The notes under the pieces: generated by a model | What the model was told of the DNA's origin: nothing | The model's input: the letters and a program-made list of their open reading frames with translations, nothing else | Databases searched by the model: none | Source: Acidobacteriota bacterium | Lineage (GTDB): Bacteria > Acidobacteriota > Holophagae > Acanthopleuribacterales > Acanthopleuribacteraceae | Reading direction: 5' to 3' | DNA: 64,000 bases | Assembly: GCA_002747255.1 (NCBI GenBank) | Contig: PDUC01000026.1 | Coordinates: forward strand, 62,001 to 126,000 | Program-made: the position numbers and the translations under genes | Shown: piece by piece, positions 18,301 through 28,300 of the stretch | How the letters are laid out: the number at the start of each line of letters is the position of its first letter | Position numbering within the stretch: the first letter of the stretch is position 1

Positions 18301-19392
18301 GCCGTCGGTTGAATTGCTGGCGGGTTCAGGTTGTGGGGGGAAGGTGTTGACAACCACTTCGGTTGAAGCGGAGATTTGCCATTCTTCCGGACCTCCCGGA
18401 TCATTGGTGACGGTAACCGTATAGGCTCCCGAGTCACTCATCGCAGCGTTGGCGATAGTCGGGTTTTCTTCTGTGGATGTAAACCCGCCAGGCCCCGTCC
18501 AGGAGTAGGCAACAGCTCTATTCTTGCTGGTCTCGTAAACGTAGTTTGCCGATAAGGTTATCGTATCACCTTCACAATAGGGACCGGTGTTGCCTGGGGT
18601 GACACGGTGTCGGTTACCCATGATTGAAAACACCATGTGGTCGCCTTCAGTCGATGTACCTGTGTTGTTGATACAAGGTGTAATGGGAGCCCAGGTCGTG
18701 CAGCCGGAGCCAAAACCGTCTTCCGGGTTTTTGTAAACGGCACTGTTATTCAAATTGCCGGCAACGGATTCATCGCACCTTATCCAAAACCACTGTATGA
18801 AGTCATAGTCAGGGTGTGAGTTCATTAAGTCCAATTCAAGGACCATGCTGATCCAATAGTGTCCCGGTCCCAAAACAATGCTGGATTCATCCTCATTACA
18901 GTCATAGGGATAGGTGGTATCACTTGTATCTCTTGAATGCAGCAGAGAAGCTGTAAGAGTGCCTGTACCATCTTCATCTTGCATAATACAGGCCAGAGGT
19001 CTGCTGTCAATTAAAGCTCCTGGTAAGTCCGGATCCGGGTCTGGATTATCGTTGTTCTCATAAACGCTGATGATCATGGACTTGGGTTCCGCATCGGCAA
19101 TAGGTGTCATAACACCGTTGATACGAGTGGCGTAATTAGCCAAAACCCAGACACTGTCTATTTCCCAGCGCTCCCCTTCAGGGACGATAAAGTCATCGGC
19201 AATTTCCGTGTTGACTGATGAGAAAGTGTCTTCAGCCTTTTGGGATGGTGCGGAGTCTTTTCTCAGGTCGTCCTGGTTGTAGAGTGTGACAGCACGGGTT
19301 TGATGGGTGTAGGGCGGGATGTATGAACCGTAAAGACTGAGTTCTTGTGCAAATAGAGGGCATGTCAAAAAAATGATGAAAAGCGTTTTCAT
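15400..19392 (-). CDS. Large exported protein with eleven Ig-like repeats and a dockerin-like C-terminus
   Basis: A 1330-residue protein with a signal peptide (MKTLFIIFLTCPLFA). The first 250 residues form a domain of their own. Then come eleven tandem Ig/PKD-like repeats of about 80-90 residues, each opening with a 'PVC' or similar cysteine (for example NSPVCHGD), followed by 'ATYSWTGPNGF', then 'GTYxxTxTVxGC' with a second cysteine that probably closes an intradomain disulfide. The end has two acidic loops (DFDGNSINDIHDL and DGNPGVDVRDYLF) like dockerin/EF-hand calcium sites. AGGAGT lies 6 bases before the ATG. It is probably a surface or secreted adhesin-like protein; no catalytic domain is visible. 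The gene stands alone, divergent from argF. Confidence 0.85.
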   Translation of the reverse strand: MKTLFIIFLTCPLFAQELSLYGSYIPPYTHQTRAVTLYNQDDLRKDSAPSQKAEDTFSSVNTEIADDFIVPEGERWEIDSVWVLANYATRINGVMTPIADAEPKSMIISVYENNDNPDPDPDLPGALIDSRPLACIMQDEDGTGTLTASLLHSRDTSDTTYPYDCNEDESSIVLGPGHYWISMVLELDLMNSHPDYDFIQWFWIRCDESVAGNLNNSAVYKNPEDGFGSGCTTWAPITPCINNTGTSTEGDHMVFSIMGNRHRVTPGNTGPYCEGDTITLSANYVYETSKNRAVAYSWTGPGGFTSTEENPTIANAAMSDSGAYTVTVTNDPGGPEEWQISASTEVVVNTFPPQPEPASNSTDGTLNYVCPMGTLELYGLPDIQDALYSWTGPNGFTSSEQNPSIPNADNSHEGTYYLSITIHGCSSGPVPVVVAIGLQAGDDSITASSNSPVCMNGTLQLSATLVPGATYSWQGPSAQTSDLREPAYSNVDFDEEGSWTVTATVGNCSSRNSVLVDINPDTPVASNDGPVCEGSDLSLSATGPANATFNWVGPNGFNATGSSTILTAITPDQAGTYSVTATVDGCTSLPDTTEVEVLAKPATPNVSSNQPVCVGDTLELFCPKVTGATYSWTGPGSWSSSLQNPTRENVQDSGDYEGTYSLTITVNGCTSDAGTHEVTVGSSTGPATAPEAHSNSPVCLGGTLTLDSEDSAEGYQWIGPDGQSYSETWDIPTPIPAIDVTPVSRDDEGIWKLYIYNNGCASPATEITVVVNPAPPTITGDAELCEGNTLTLTATDVADASYEWKDPNNQVLSETGSVLTIQAVELLHDGIFTLTMTTPDMCTTEEVYHALSVKPRPDVSGVTSNSPVCHGDEIVFSAPETADAAYSWTGPNGFSSSLRSPSITEADNAHEGTYTCTITVDGCSDSSQTDVIVGIQSGSDAVTANINDPVCLDGNLSLDVTSVEGATYNWTGPKGQSYNTQNPTVSPVTRDEDGVWTVLVAKHGCTSTDQVTVKVSPDTPTAQNNSPVCPGADVQLSATGETGSIFHWQGPNEYSATGATVQLSSVEENDEGTYSVRAELDGCYSEWVETQVTVHDPDPTGDLHADQPCIGGTLTLTAEGSAVGTYSWSGPDDWSAMGKVVTRSPITLAQHGTYQLDFTSTDECTVEHKTLEVTYSLIHTPSQAIGLEDITMQAGINSLSCPAGQLDVDWYEVGNPDAIHSTESWVLDVSTITESLFFEVEVNDGTLASPETAAITLLYHPEGTDFDGNSINDIHDLWLGLNQWNDMNPPGANLPDLSMFDGNPGVDVRDYLFINVGSPGKMKKHDSSHK

Positions 19393-19500
19393 GTGTTAAC
19401 TCCTGTTTTAAGGGATCGAGAGGTTTCTAATAAGTAATGTATCGGTAATTCCGCTGAAAACATTGAACTATTTACAAGAGGGTGATCTAAATAACTGTGG

Positions 19501-19530
19501 TTGGTTTCCCACTTGAAATTGTGTTATAAG
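19501..19530 (+). promoter_or_regulatory. Candidate promoter of argF
   Basis: TTGGTT (19501-19506) and TATAAG (19525-19530) are 18 bases apart, about 100 bases before argF. The -10 is good and the -35 moderate. No ARG-box palindrome stands out. Confidence 0.35.
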
Positions 19531-19630
19531 AGATTCGTTCCTTGTGTAAGGAAGGACAGCTCCCTAATTTGGGTTGAACATACAACCTGACAACGGGAAC
19601 AAAGGCTTAATTAGTTAGAAAGGATGAATT

Positions 19631-20611
19631 ATGGCTTTCAATCTTAAAGGTAGACATTTATTGACACTGAGGGATTATTCCCCGCAGGAAATTAATTTTC
19701 TGATTGATCTTTCAGCCAAGCTGAAGGCAGACAAATATGCAGGCGTTTATTCAAAAAATTTAGAGAATAAGACCGTCGCGTTAATTTTTGAAAAACCAAG
19801 TACGCGAACGCGATGTGCCTTTGTGGTTGCATGTGCAGATGAAGGTGCTCATCCCGAGTATCTGGGAAAAGGCGATATTCAATTGGGGAAAAAGGAATCG
19901 GTTGCCGATACTGCTCGCGTATTGGGCAGAATGTTTGACGGTATACAGTTCCGTGGCTTTAAACACGAGACAGTGGAGCTCCTGGCAGAACATGCCGGTG
20001 TACCGGTTTGGAACGGATTGACCGATCTCTATCACCCCACTCAAATTCTGGCCGACTTTCTCACTGTCAAGGAAAATTTCGGTCATCTGAAAGACATTGT
20101 GTTCGCCTATGTAGGTGACGGAAGAAACAACATGGCGAATTCTCTGATGATCGGCGGTGCCAAAATGGGAATGGATTTTAGAATTGTGTCGCCCAAGAGT
20201 CTCTTCCCCGATCAGGAATTGGTTGAGAGTTGTCAGGCCTACGCGCAGGCATCGGGTGCAACGATAACACTCACTGATTCAGTGGCCGAAGGTGTTCAAG
20301 GTGCCGATGTGATCTATACGGATGTATGGGCATCCATGGGTGAAGAAGCCGAAATTCCCAAACGAATCGCTTTGCTTAAACCCTATCAGGTCAATGAAGA
20401 CCTCATGCGTAAGACGGGAAAACCCGAATCCATCTTCCTGCACTGCCTGCCGTGCTTCCACGATGAGCATACCGAAGTATCCAGGCAGTTCCCGGAGATT
20501 AAGGAAGCCAGTGACGGCGTTTTTGAAGGACCTCAATCCAGAGTATTCGATCAGGCCGAGAACAGGATGCATACCATCAAAGCTGTTATGGTAGCGACAC
20601 TGGGCAAATAA
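19631..20611 (+). CDS. argF: Ornithine carbamoyltransferase
   Basis: A 326-residue enzyme that joins carbamoyl phosphate to ornithine to give citrulline (arginine synthesis, or arginine breakdown in reverse). Visible motifs: the carbamoyl-phosphate site STRTR at 57-61, HPTQ at 135-138, the ornithine-site segment DVWASMGEE from D231, and HCLP at 271-274 with the catalytic cysteine. The usual HCLPAFHD reads HCLPCFHD here, a harmless-looking alanine-to-cysteine change next to the active site. Length and the SMG loop identify an ornithine rather than an aspartate or acetylornithine transcarbamylase. AAGGA precedes ATG 19631. No other arginine gene is nearby, so anabolic (argF) versus catabolic (arcB) use is decided only by the absence of arcA/arcC. 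Confidence 0.93.
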   Translation: MAFNLKGRHLLTLRDYSPQEINFLIDLSAKLKADKYAGVYSKNLENKTVALIFEKPSTRTRCAFVVACADEGAHPEYLGKGDIQLGKKESVADTARVLGRMFDGIQFRGFKHETVELLAEHAGVPVWNGLTDLYHPTQILADFLTVKENFGHLKDIVFAYVGDGRNNMANSLMIGGAKMGMDFRIVSPKSLFPDQELVESCQAYAQASGATITLTDSVAEGVQGADVIYTDVWASMGEEAEIPKRIALLKPYQVNEDLMRKTGKPESIFLHCLPCFHDEHTEVSRQFPEIKEASDGVFEGPQSRVFDQAENRMHTIKAVMVATLGK

Positions 20612-20626
20612 TTTTCCTGAAAAAGT

Positions 20627-20650
20627 GAGGTCTGGAGCCATCCGGGCCTC
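20627..20650 (+). terminator. Possible terminator after argF
   Basis: GAGGTCTGG (20627-20635) and CCGGGCCTC (20642-20650) pair with two G-U wobbles around a 6-base loop, 16 bases after the argF stop. The following tract (ATGTTATTCGTATTTTG) is only moderately T-rich, so termination may be weak. Confidence 0.45.
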
Positions 20651-20770
20651 ATGTTATTCGTATTTTGACTTTTAATTCGCGCCGCGTTGTTTCTTTGGTT
20701 ATTCAGAAGACAGCGCTTTGTACCGGCCAGAGTGACCAGACCAACAAGACCTGGCTCTCAGGAGGAATGG

Positions 20771-21682
20771 ATGTCACAAGACGGCTTAAAGCGAACGGAT
20801 CTCACTTACAAATCTTCCGGAGGTGCGGGGTACATCCACCGGATTACGAGCCGTGAACCGGGGCCACCTGTTCTTCTCGTCCACGGTTCCTTTGAGAACG
20901 GAAGGATATTTTACAGCGGCAAAGGAAAAGGACTCGCGCCCTTTCTGGCACAAAGGGGTTTTGATACTTACAGCATGGATTGGCCCGGTAAGGGCAAGTC
21001 GACACCGCCCTTGAAAAAAGGCGATCTGTACGGTCAGACCGACTTTATCAAATACGATCTGCCACAGTGTTTCGAGGCCGTGAAGGAAGTGAGCGGTCGC
21101 TACCCGGAACTGTTGATCGGCCATTCATGGGGCGGGGTTTTACTCTCCTCTTTTTTAGTGCGTCACCCAGAGTACACAAGGCATGTAAGGGCTCTGGCCT
21201 ACTTTGGAACCAAGCGTACCATCAAGGTTCAGCATTTAAAAAAATGGTTAGGGGTGGATTTGGTCTGGACCTTGCTCGGCAGATTGTCCTGCCTCATTTT
21301 TGGGTACTTCAACGCGACCTTCATGAGAATCGGTGTTGAGAACGATACCGCGGCTTCTTATCGTCAGATTGCGAGCTGGGTCGTCAAAGACTCCAAATGG
21401 ATCGATCCCGTGGACCAGTTCGATTACGCTCAGGCAGCTCGGAATGTGACGTTGCCCTCCGCTCTGTATCTGACTGGAGAGAACGACGCGTACCTGGGAA
21501 ACCCGATTGATGTGCAGAGTTTTATTGATGAAAGCGGGCCGCACCCGCATGAATATCATGTGTGCGGAAAATCCACCGGTTTTAGCCACAATTACGATCA
21601 TGTCGATATCCTCACTCGCTCTTCAGCGGTCGAGGAGATTTTTCCCATGATTGTTCGTTGGTTCAGCGAGGGCTCTTCTTAA
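20771..21682 (+). CDS. Alpha/beta-fold hydrolase
   Basis: A 303-residue hydrolase. AGGAGG (20760-20765) lies 5 bases before ATG 20771, which is therefore preferred to a TTG further upstream. Landmarks: the oxyanion-hole region LLVHGSFENG (about 35-44), nucleophile elbow GHSWGG with S119, a likely acid in TGENDAYLG (about 235-243), and a likely catalytic histidine in the 'HNYDHVDI' segment near residue 277. The fold covers esterases, lipases and many other hydrolases; nothing here fixes the substrate. There is no signal peptide, so it is probably cytoplasmic. It converges on the minus-strand TPR gene, leaving about 40 bases between stops. Confidence 0.85.
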   Translation: MSQDGLKRTDLTYKSSGGAGYIHRITSREPGPPVLLVHGSFENGRIFYSGKGKGLAPFLAQRGFDTYSMDWPGKGKSTPPLKKGDLYGQTDFIKYDLPQCFEAVKEVSGRYPELLIGHSWGGVLLSSFLVRHPEYTRHVRALAYFGTKRTIKVQHLKKWLGVDLVWTLLGRLSCLIFGYFNATFMRIGVENDTAASYRQIASWVVKDSKWIDPVDQFDYAQAARNVTLPSALYLTGENDAYLGNPIDVQSFIDESGPHPHEYHVCGKSTGFSHNYDHVDILTRSSAVEEIFPMIVRWFSEGSS

Positions 21683-21722
21683 GCGGGTGTCTTTGGTTCC
21701 AGGGAAAGAGCCTGAAGACCCT

Positions 21723-24700
21723 TTAGTTTTTAACCGCTTTGAAGGTCAACTGTTCGGCATCGAGAATATCCTGACAGAAAGTCTGGAAGTCGGGGTACTT
21801 TTCCAGCCCGATCTGTTGATAGGGCAACTGGTAAACGCGCTTGATCTCCAGCTCCTTATCTGAGTTGGTGCTTATTTCCAGTTGGTAAGAGCCGAATTCC
21901 GTTTCCAGTTGGACAGAGCGGTTGTCAAAGTCCCACTTGAAGCCTTCGGGTGCATGCAGAATTAAGTGCGCTTGATTGAGGATAGGAGATTTTATTTCAA
22001 CCGGGTAGTTTCTGGTTGCCAAACTGGAGTAGTGCTCTTTTAAGGGGCTTTTAGGCAGGGGATAGGGGATTTCAAGGGTATGCGAATCGAATTCAGTCCA
22101 GTTTTCCACGTCAAAATCGTAGCTGATCGTAAAGGAACCGGGTTTGGGTTCTTCGTCTAATATGACATTTTTAATTCGACTTTCCGGGAAGCGCTCATTA
22201 ACGCCGGCCTCAACTTGTTTAATTCGTTCAGGTTGACTCATTTCCCGATAGCGGGTGTAGAGTTTGGAGGCCAGGAACCCGTCGAAGGATTCCTCTCCCC
22301 AGCCAAACAAACTGCCATCTTGTTGGATGATCAGCCGGTAGGAAGCAGATACGGGTTCATATTGGGGACCTTGAACAGGAATAAAGTCAACGGGCTCTCT
22401 TTTCGGGTCGAGAATGAGTGCTTTTGCTCCGAAGAAATCGGGACTGATATGGCCGAACTTCAGGTATTTGCGATTGGCATCCAGTAACAGGGTTTCATCT
22501 GGAAGGTGTAATTGAATGAAGGCTCTGAAAAAGAGATCCGGATAGGGTGCATCCAGGATGGTGTTCTCAAATGCTCTGGTTCGCGAAAAAACCAGGTTGG
22601 CCGGCAGGTCGGCCAGATTGTAGAGTGCCGTTAAAAGCAAGGTCGCGTTTCCCGCTTTCAGATCCCAGGTTAAATTGATATTTCGGTAGAACTGACTTTC
22701 CGGTTCAATGGCATCACAGATTTCTCGATACATGAACTGCGCTCTTTCTCTTGGGTCGGGATACATTTCAACCCACTCTCTGGCTTTGGCTTTCAATGCC
22801 TGAGAGGGTTTCATTTTCGTGGCCGTTAAGTGCATGAAGAAATCGCGTATTTCATGCCAGTCAGTTTGATAGGTAAAACTGATTTTCGGCATTATCTGTC
22901 CGGGATTCGGCATGGCGGGTTCAGGAATGAGCGGGGGCATATCTTTGGTTAGCCAGCGGGCATAAACAAGTCCGTTGCGAGTGGTCTTTTCCACTTCTCC
23001 GGGGAAGTTCTTCTCGAGGAATTGGAGGTCCAGGCCTTTGGGGTAGATCAGGACACATTCACTGTGATGGTAGATGCGGTCGACACCTTGAAAAATGAAG
23101 CTCATGTTGCCGTCCAGGCCATCTTGATCGTAAAAGGCAGGCGGAACGTACTCAATGTGTTCTTCATCGATGAAGTCACCCACACTCAGACTGCTGAGCG
23201 AGATGGTGTTTTTGTTTTGAATGTCTTCGGGATAGTAAATACTTCCATCCTGCTTAATGGTTCTCAATTCGAGAATTTCAGCGTATGGGGGGAGCTGTAC
23301 TTCACTTTCGCGATCGACACCTTTTTTAGTGAGAACACGCGTGACAAGATGAATGTACCTCATTTGAGAGCCGTCTGGAAAGATTCTGACCATCATCTGG
23401 TCGAGTAGCAGCTCCGAGTCCGCGCCGATACTTCTGGCCTTACCGGCTGCCTCTGCGATGACTTCACTTGTGTCGACACGGTAGGGTTCAAAGTAGGTTT
23501 CTCCCTGCAGATGCGACCTCATTTGTCGGAAGGTGGCATCATGCGGGACCAGAGAGAGGTAGTTATCGAGCCTTTTCATGGCTTGTTCTTTTTTGCCGTG
23601 ATAGAGGTCGATGTTGACAATGTCTTTCAAGGACCAATGGTGAGTGGGGTCTTTAGCCAGGGTCTTTTCCAACCATTGATACTGTTCCTGGTAGCTGCTT
23701 CTCATACGATGGTACTTGGAGATGGTGTAGGGGTAATAGGTGCTCTCCGGTGAGTACTTCATGTGTTTTTGAAGACTCTCGATAGCTTTCAGGTATTGAT
23801 TGTTTCTTTCAAAGTACTCCGATTCATACGGGCCCCATGGGTAGAGTTCTTTTAGATTGGCAAGCAGATGCTTGATCTCTTCCATATCGCCTTCTCTTTT
23901 AGCCTGTTTCAGCAGTGTCTTTTGGGCCCAGGGGTGGTCTTCACCCAGTAATTGGAGTTTCTGAGTTATTTCTGTTTTTATATCCAATAGCTTTTCTTGT
24001 TCTGAAAGGGCCAGCAGCAGTTCCAACGCTCCGCAATAACCCGGGTTTTCTTCTATCAGTTCTCGCAGCAGGAAAACAGCGTCTTTTGTTTGCCTGGCTT
24101 GAATCAGGATGCTGGCGAGAAGAAGTTTGTTTTCAGGAAACATCTGCCCGGATTGATAGAACCGTTCCAAAGCCGCGTAGGCTTTGCCGATTAGACGGTC
24201 CTCCGGTAAAAAGGTAAGACCGTCCAAGTACAGATGGATTAACTGCCCGCCGATGATTTGGCTGTTGGGATACTCTTCAAAAAGTTCTTCCAGCAGGTTG
24301 AGAGCGGGTTCGTAATCTTTCTTTCGCAAATAGGTTAGACTCCAGAGGAAACGGCACAGTCCGGAAGTGGCCAATTCTGTTCCTTCCAGGTCCATGAGGA
24401 AGTGTTCAAGTCCGGTTGTCTCAAACTCAATGGGTATGTGTTCGTCTGACAAGCTGTATTTTGGGGCTGTTGGTTCGAGAACGGTCAATTCGCTTTCACT
24501 GTCCAACTGGATTTGAAAATGACCGTTTCTCTTTGAGGTTTGCGTTGTCTTTACGGTGATTTCATTGGTTCCTGAAGGCACTTGAAAAGAGAAACTGACA
24601 ATGGCAGGCCCCATATCTTCTCGGAGTTTGTGGGTGTAAAGCGTTTTGCCGTTCAGAAAGAGCACGGCATTTTGGTAAGAGAAGAATCTTAGACGCATGC

Positions 24701-25340
24701 GCTGCTTCTTTGCAGTTTGAAACTGGGTGACCGCGTACAGGATGCCAGGGCCGTTGACTTGTGGTGGAGGAACGACAGTACCCGTGAGTGAATGGACTTC
24801 AGTGGCTGATTGCCAATCCAGATTGGGCCATTTCTTGTGAAAATCAGGAATGGCATACTGACCGACACGGGGTGCAAAGAGCCATTTGTTCAGGGTTTGA
24901 GCTTCGGCAATGGCGCGTTCATAGAGTGATTCATCGCCCCTTAGTTTGGCGAGTTGACGCAGATGTTGATTTTTCAAAATCAGATAGGAACCGTTGTCAA
25001 TGCGGTGATCGACAGGACTTAACAGGTATTCCGCGATGGATTCCTCAAAATCCGGAATGTATTCCCGAACAGCTTGCATCCAAACCAGCACAAACTCGGC
25101 CGCTGGAGCCCCTTCCGGTACTCTCCCGAGCACGGTTTTCATCGCTTCAAGGAGTTCGACTGTAGGTCCTTGTCCCGTAAAAGTCAGGAACCAGCCTATA
25201 TTGGCGAGGTCGTTCTGAGGGTCTTCTTTCAGGGTGACCTCATATTGCAATCTCGAGGCTAGCATTTGATTTTCTTTGGCCATCGCCTCCCAGGCACGAT
25301 CAGGCGTCATGAGAAAGAAGAGAATAGAAAAGTACAACAT
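21723..25340 (-). CDS. Exported TPR protein with DUF3857 and degenerate transglutaminase-like domain
   Basis: A 1205-residue paralogue of the upstream gene (25367-28942), 26 bases downstream of it and in the same operon. It has an N-terminal signal-like helix (MLYFSILFFLM), a beta-sandwich region near 230-290, TPR-like helices in the middle, a DUF3857 domain and a transglutaminase-like core. Where the neighbour has GDCKDKASLL, this protein reads LKAGNATLLL, so the nucleophilic cysteine is missing. The histidine of NHAIAYV is replaced (FRAFIQL); only the aspartate (LLLDANRKY) remains. It is therefore unlikely to be a transglutaminase or protease and is more likely a binding or structural partner (inference). 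AAGGA precedes the ATG. Confidence 0.8.
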   Translation of the reverse strand: MLYFSILFFLMTPDRAWEAMAKENQMLASRLQYEVTLKEDPQNDLANIGWFLTFTGQGPTVELLEAMKTVLGRVPEGAPAAEFVLVWMQAVREYIPDFEESIAEYLLSPVDHRIDNGSYLILKNQHLRQLAKLRGDESLYERAIAEAQTLNKWLFAPRVGQYAIPDFHKKWPNLDWQSATEVHSLTGTVVPPPQVNGPGILYAVTQFQTAKKQRMRLRFFSYQNAVLFLNGKTLYTHKLREDMGPAIVSFSFQVPSGTNEITVKTTQTSKRNGHFQIQLDSESELTVLEPTAPKYSLSDEHIPIEFETTGLEHFLMDLEGTELATSGLCRFLWSLTYLRKKDYEPALNLLEELFEEYPNSQIIGGQLIHLYLDGLTFLPEDRLIGKAYAALERFYQSGQMFPENKLLLASILIQARQTKDAVFLLRELIEENPGYCGALELLLALSEQEKLLDIKTEITQKLQLLGEDHPWAQKTLLKQAKREGDMEEIKHLLANLKELYPWGPYESEYFERNNQYLKAIESLQKHMKYSPESTYYPYTISKYHRMRSSYQEQYQWLEKTLAKDPTHHWSLKDIVNIDLYHGKKEQAMKRLDNYLSLVPHDATFRQMRSHLQGETYFEPYRVDTSEVIAEAAGKARSIGADSELLLDQMMVRIFPDGSQMRYIHLVTRVLTKKGVDRESEVQLPPYAEILELRTIKQDGSIYYPEDIQNKNTISLSSLSVGDFIDEEHIEYVPPAFYDQDGLDGNMSFIFQGVDRIYHHSECVLIYPKGLDLQFLEKNFPGEVEKTTRNGLVYARWLTKDMPPLIPEPAMPNPGQIMPKISFTYQTDWHEIRDFFMHLTATKMKPSQALKAKAREWVEMYPDPRERAQFMYREICDAIEPESQFYRNINLTWDLKAGNATLLLTALYNLADLPANLVFSRTRAFENTILDAPYPDLFFRAFIQLHLPDETLLLDANRKYLKFGHISPDFFGAKALILDPKREPVDFIPVQGPQYEPVSASYRLIIQQDGSLFGWGEESFDGFLASKLYTRYREMSQPERIKQVEAGVNERFPESRIKNVILDEEPKPGSFTISYDFDVENWTEFDSHTLEIPYPLPKSPLKEHYSSLATRNYPVEIKSPILNQAHLILHAPEGFKWDFDNRSVQLETEFGSYQLEISTNSDKELEIKRVYQLPYQQIGLEKYPDFQTFCQDILDAEQLTFKAVKN

Positions 25341-25366
25341 AGGCGTTCCTTGATGATGAGGTTTAT

Positions 25367-28300
25367 TTATTTCAGGATGAGTTCTTGCTTGATTTTCTTG
25401 TCATGCAGACTTAAATTCGATCGGAATGCCTCGTAATCTGCGATACTGACTTGTCTTTTTGGAAAGGTCAACTGGTAATGAATCAGCAGTTCATGAGGTG
25501 ACTTCAGCTCGAATTCAATGGCTAGATTGATATCGTATGCCGTGATGACCAGGTTTTCGGGTATTTTGATGATTTCCCTGCCGTGACACTGCAGGTGGAT
25601 CTGTGTCTGATTGTTCTCAGGGATGCCAAGCAAAAGAGGGAAATCCCTTTCTGCTGTCGGGGCCAGTAAGGGCAAATATTCAGGTGCGATCAAACCAAGC
25701 GGTAAGGCATAGCTGCCATCGGTCTTTTCTACCAGCAGTTGCTGAACCTCGCCGTCGAATGAACATTCGATGGGTTGATTCAGTTCCCTGGAGAGTATGT
25801 CTGCCTTTTTTAGTTTGAATCCCGGTATCTGGTAAGTCAGTAATTGAGAAATGCGCTCATCCACATTGCCCTCACCTTCCATGTATCTTCGCATGAAGGG
25901 AGCGTGCACACCTGAAAAGAACAGCTTTCCCGAGAGTTCCGATTGACCAGATCGATTGATACGGATGTGCATTTGCCGGGTTTGTTGATTGCTGTCTGCC
26001 CGGGAGACCGGTATGGTCATTAATTGGCCTTGACCTTCGCGGTCGACAACCAGGGCTTCCGCTCCTTGGTCCATTTCGGGAAGTTCGTCAATACCGCTGT
26101 ACTCTGCTGTGCCATCGAGGAACAGCTCGAACTTTGGAACGTAGGCAATGGCGTGATTGAAATAGGAGAGATTAGCGGGTTCCCTGGCAATTTGTCCTCT
26201 GTCAGAAGTTCGGACAATGGCGATCGATGCTTCCACACCTGCTTCCCTGAGCATGGCGACCAGCAAACTGGCCTTGTCCTTGCAATCTCCAAACTGTCTG
26301 GAGCATACCTGATTGACTTGATACGGTTTATAGCCGTGAATGCCGAATTCCAAAGCGACGTAGCGCGTGTGAGTGATGACAAACTCATGGATTCGCTTTA
26401 CGATTTCCCTTTGATCCTGAACGCCATCAACCAAGCTGCGGACGATCTGAACGGTTTCCGGGTCTAATTTCAACTGCTCATCGATAAGTTGATGGTACCA
26501 TTCCGCCATATCATGCCACGATTCAAAGCTCGAGTAACTCAAGTAGGGCAGCTGCGTTTCAGGTGCAGGCATCATGGGCTCTGTCTCAATGATTGAAATC
26601 TCGTTGAGCTCCCACTCGTAGATGGCATTACCCTCTGAAATCGTTTGTTTCAAGACGGGCTCCATATTCTCGATGCGGTAATTGAATTTCAGGTCTTTCG
26701 GAAGGATGAGTGTGTAAGAGAGCTTCTGAGTGGGATAATTGTCCTTGAAAAAGACCAGGTCGCCAAAATAGGAGCCATAGATGTTTTTCGGCCCTATATC
26801 ATCTACCCTGTATTCCAAATATACCCGGTCACCCACCTGCAGGTTGGGAAAGGGGATTTGATAAGCAACCAAATCGTAATACATGCGGTAGGAGGGGTTA
26901 CTCAAACGGGCGCGGTTGAAATGGCTCAAGAGGATGGTTTCATTTTCGCGGATAACTTCTGCTTTTATGATTTCAGCCCGTTGTCTCAACGGTGCATAGG
27001 AGAAAGAATGGCCTGCGAGTTCCTTGATGCCCTGTTCCTCCGCTATTTCATAGATAATTTGGTAGTAGACGCTGCTTTGCCCCGATGAAGAAATTTTCTT
27101 CACGGTGTTGTGCAGATTGACTCGAACACCGTCCTTAGACCCGATGGAAATTTCTTGAGCGGTTTGTCTGTACTTGGCGTAGAACGCGTCATCTTCACTT
27201 TCATAGAGTTGAATGAGCTTTTCTATTTCGGGGTTTTGCGGGTCAATAGTCATGACGTTCCTGAAGTTTTCAAGTGCAGCCGGCTTGTTTTGCAGTGCTA
27301 GTTGTACCTGACCCAGTTCCTTTAATAAATAGGGGTTTTCAGGGAACAATTCGACTTTTTCTCTGAGTAGATTCTCTGCCTTGACCGGCTCTCCATTGGC
27401 TTTTAAAAAATGAGCATATTTGATGAATATGCTCAAGTTGTCCGGTTTCTCACGGACCAGTTCCCTGAAAAAGGCATTGAGTTTTTCAGTCTGTTCTTTC
27501 TTGATGAGATACTGGATACGCCTTTCATTGAACTTGTCCGAACTGTGCCGCATACTTCTGATTTTGTTCAATGTGTGATCCATTTTGGTGTCCAGCCCCA
27601 TTTGATCGTAGAGGTCACAGAGGTCCATCAGAATCCAGGGGATATCACCCATTTTTTGGTGAAGCTCTTCTGTTTTTCTCAAGGCTTCACCATAGAGGTT
27701 CATGTGAGATAGCGTATTGCATTCCAGCAGCACAGCCTGCCAGTATTCAGGGTCGGTCTTCAAAGCCCGCTGAGCGTATTGACGTGCTTCCCAGAAGCGG
27801 GCTTGAGACAGTGAGATTCTGCCCAGCTCGGATAAGGCCCAGGCATCTTCCGGATGAGTTTCCAGGTACTTTGAAAGGTAAGCCCAGCGTTTGTTGGGGT
27901 TTTCATCCAGTTGCAGCAGTTTTTCGGTTGTCCACTTGTCGGGTTGCTGCTGAAAAGCCTCTTTGAGCAGGTTTTTCGGAGTATGTTCCAGTTGGGTGAT
28001 TTCTTTTTGCAGCATAATGCCGGCAAGCTGTTTGGGTCCCTGTTTCCCGGCCATTTCAATGAGAGGTGTTTCAAAGTCATTGCTGTTGAGTATGCTGGGC
28101 TTTTTGCCGCGCCTGGATTTCCGCACCATGGTTGATTGCACAGGCTGACCATTTACATTGGTTAGCCTGGCATAAAAACCCAGTAACATATCGTCACTTG
28201 AAGATTCCGTTCGCAGACTGATCTGGTGCCAGCCTTTTTTAATTTTAAAAAAGATCACTTTTTGATCGACATGGGGAATTTGGTCCACCTCACCTTTAAA

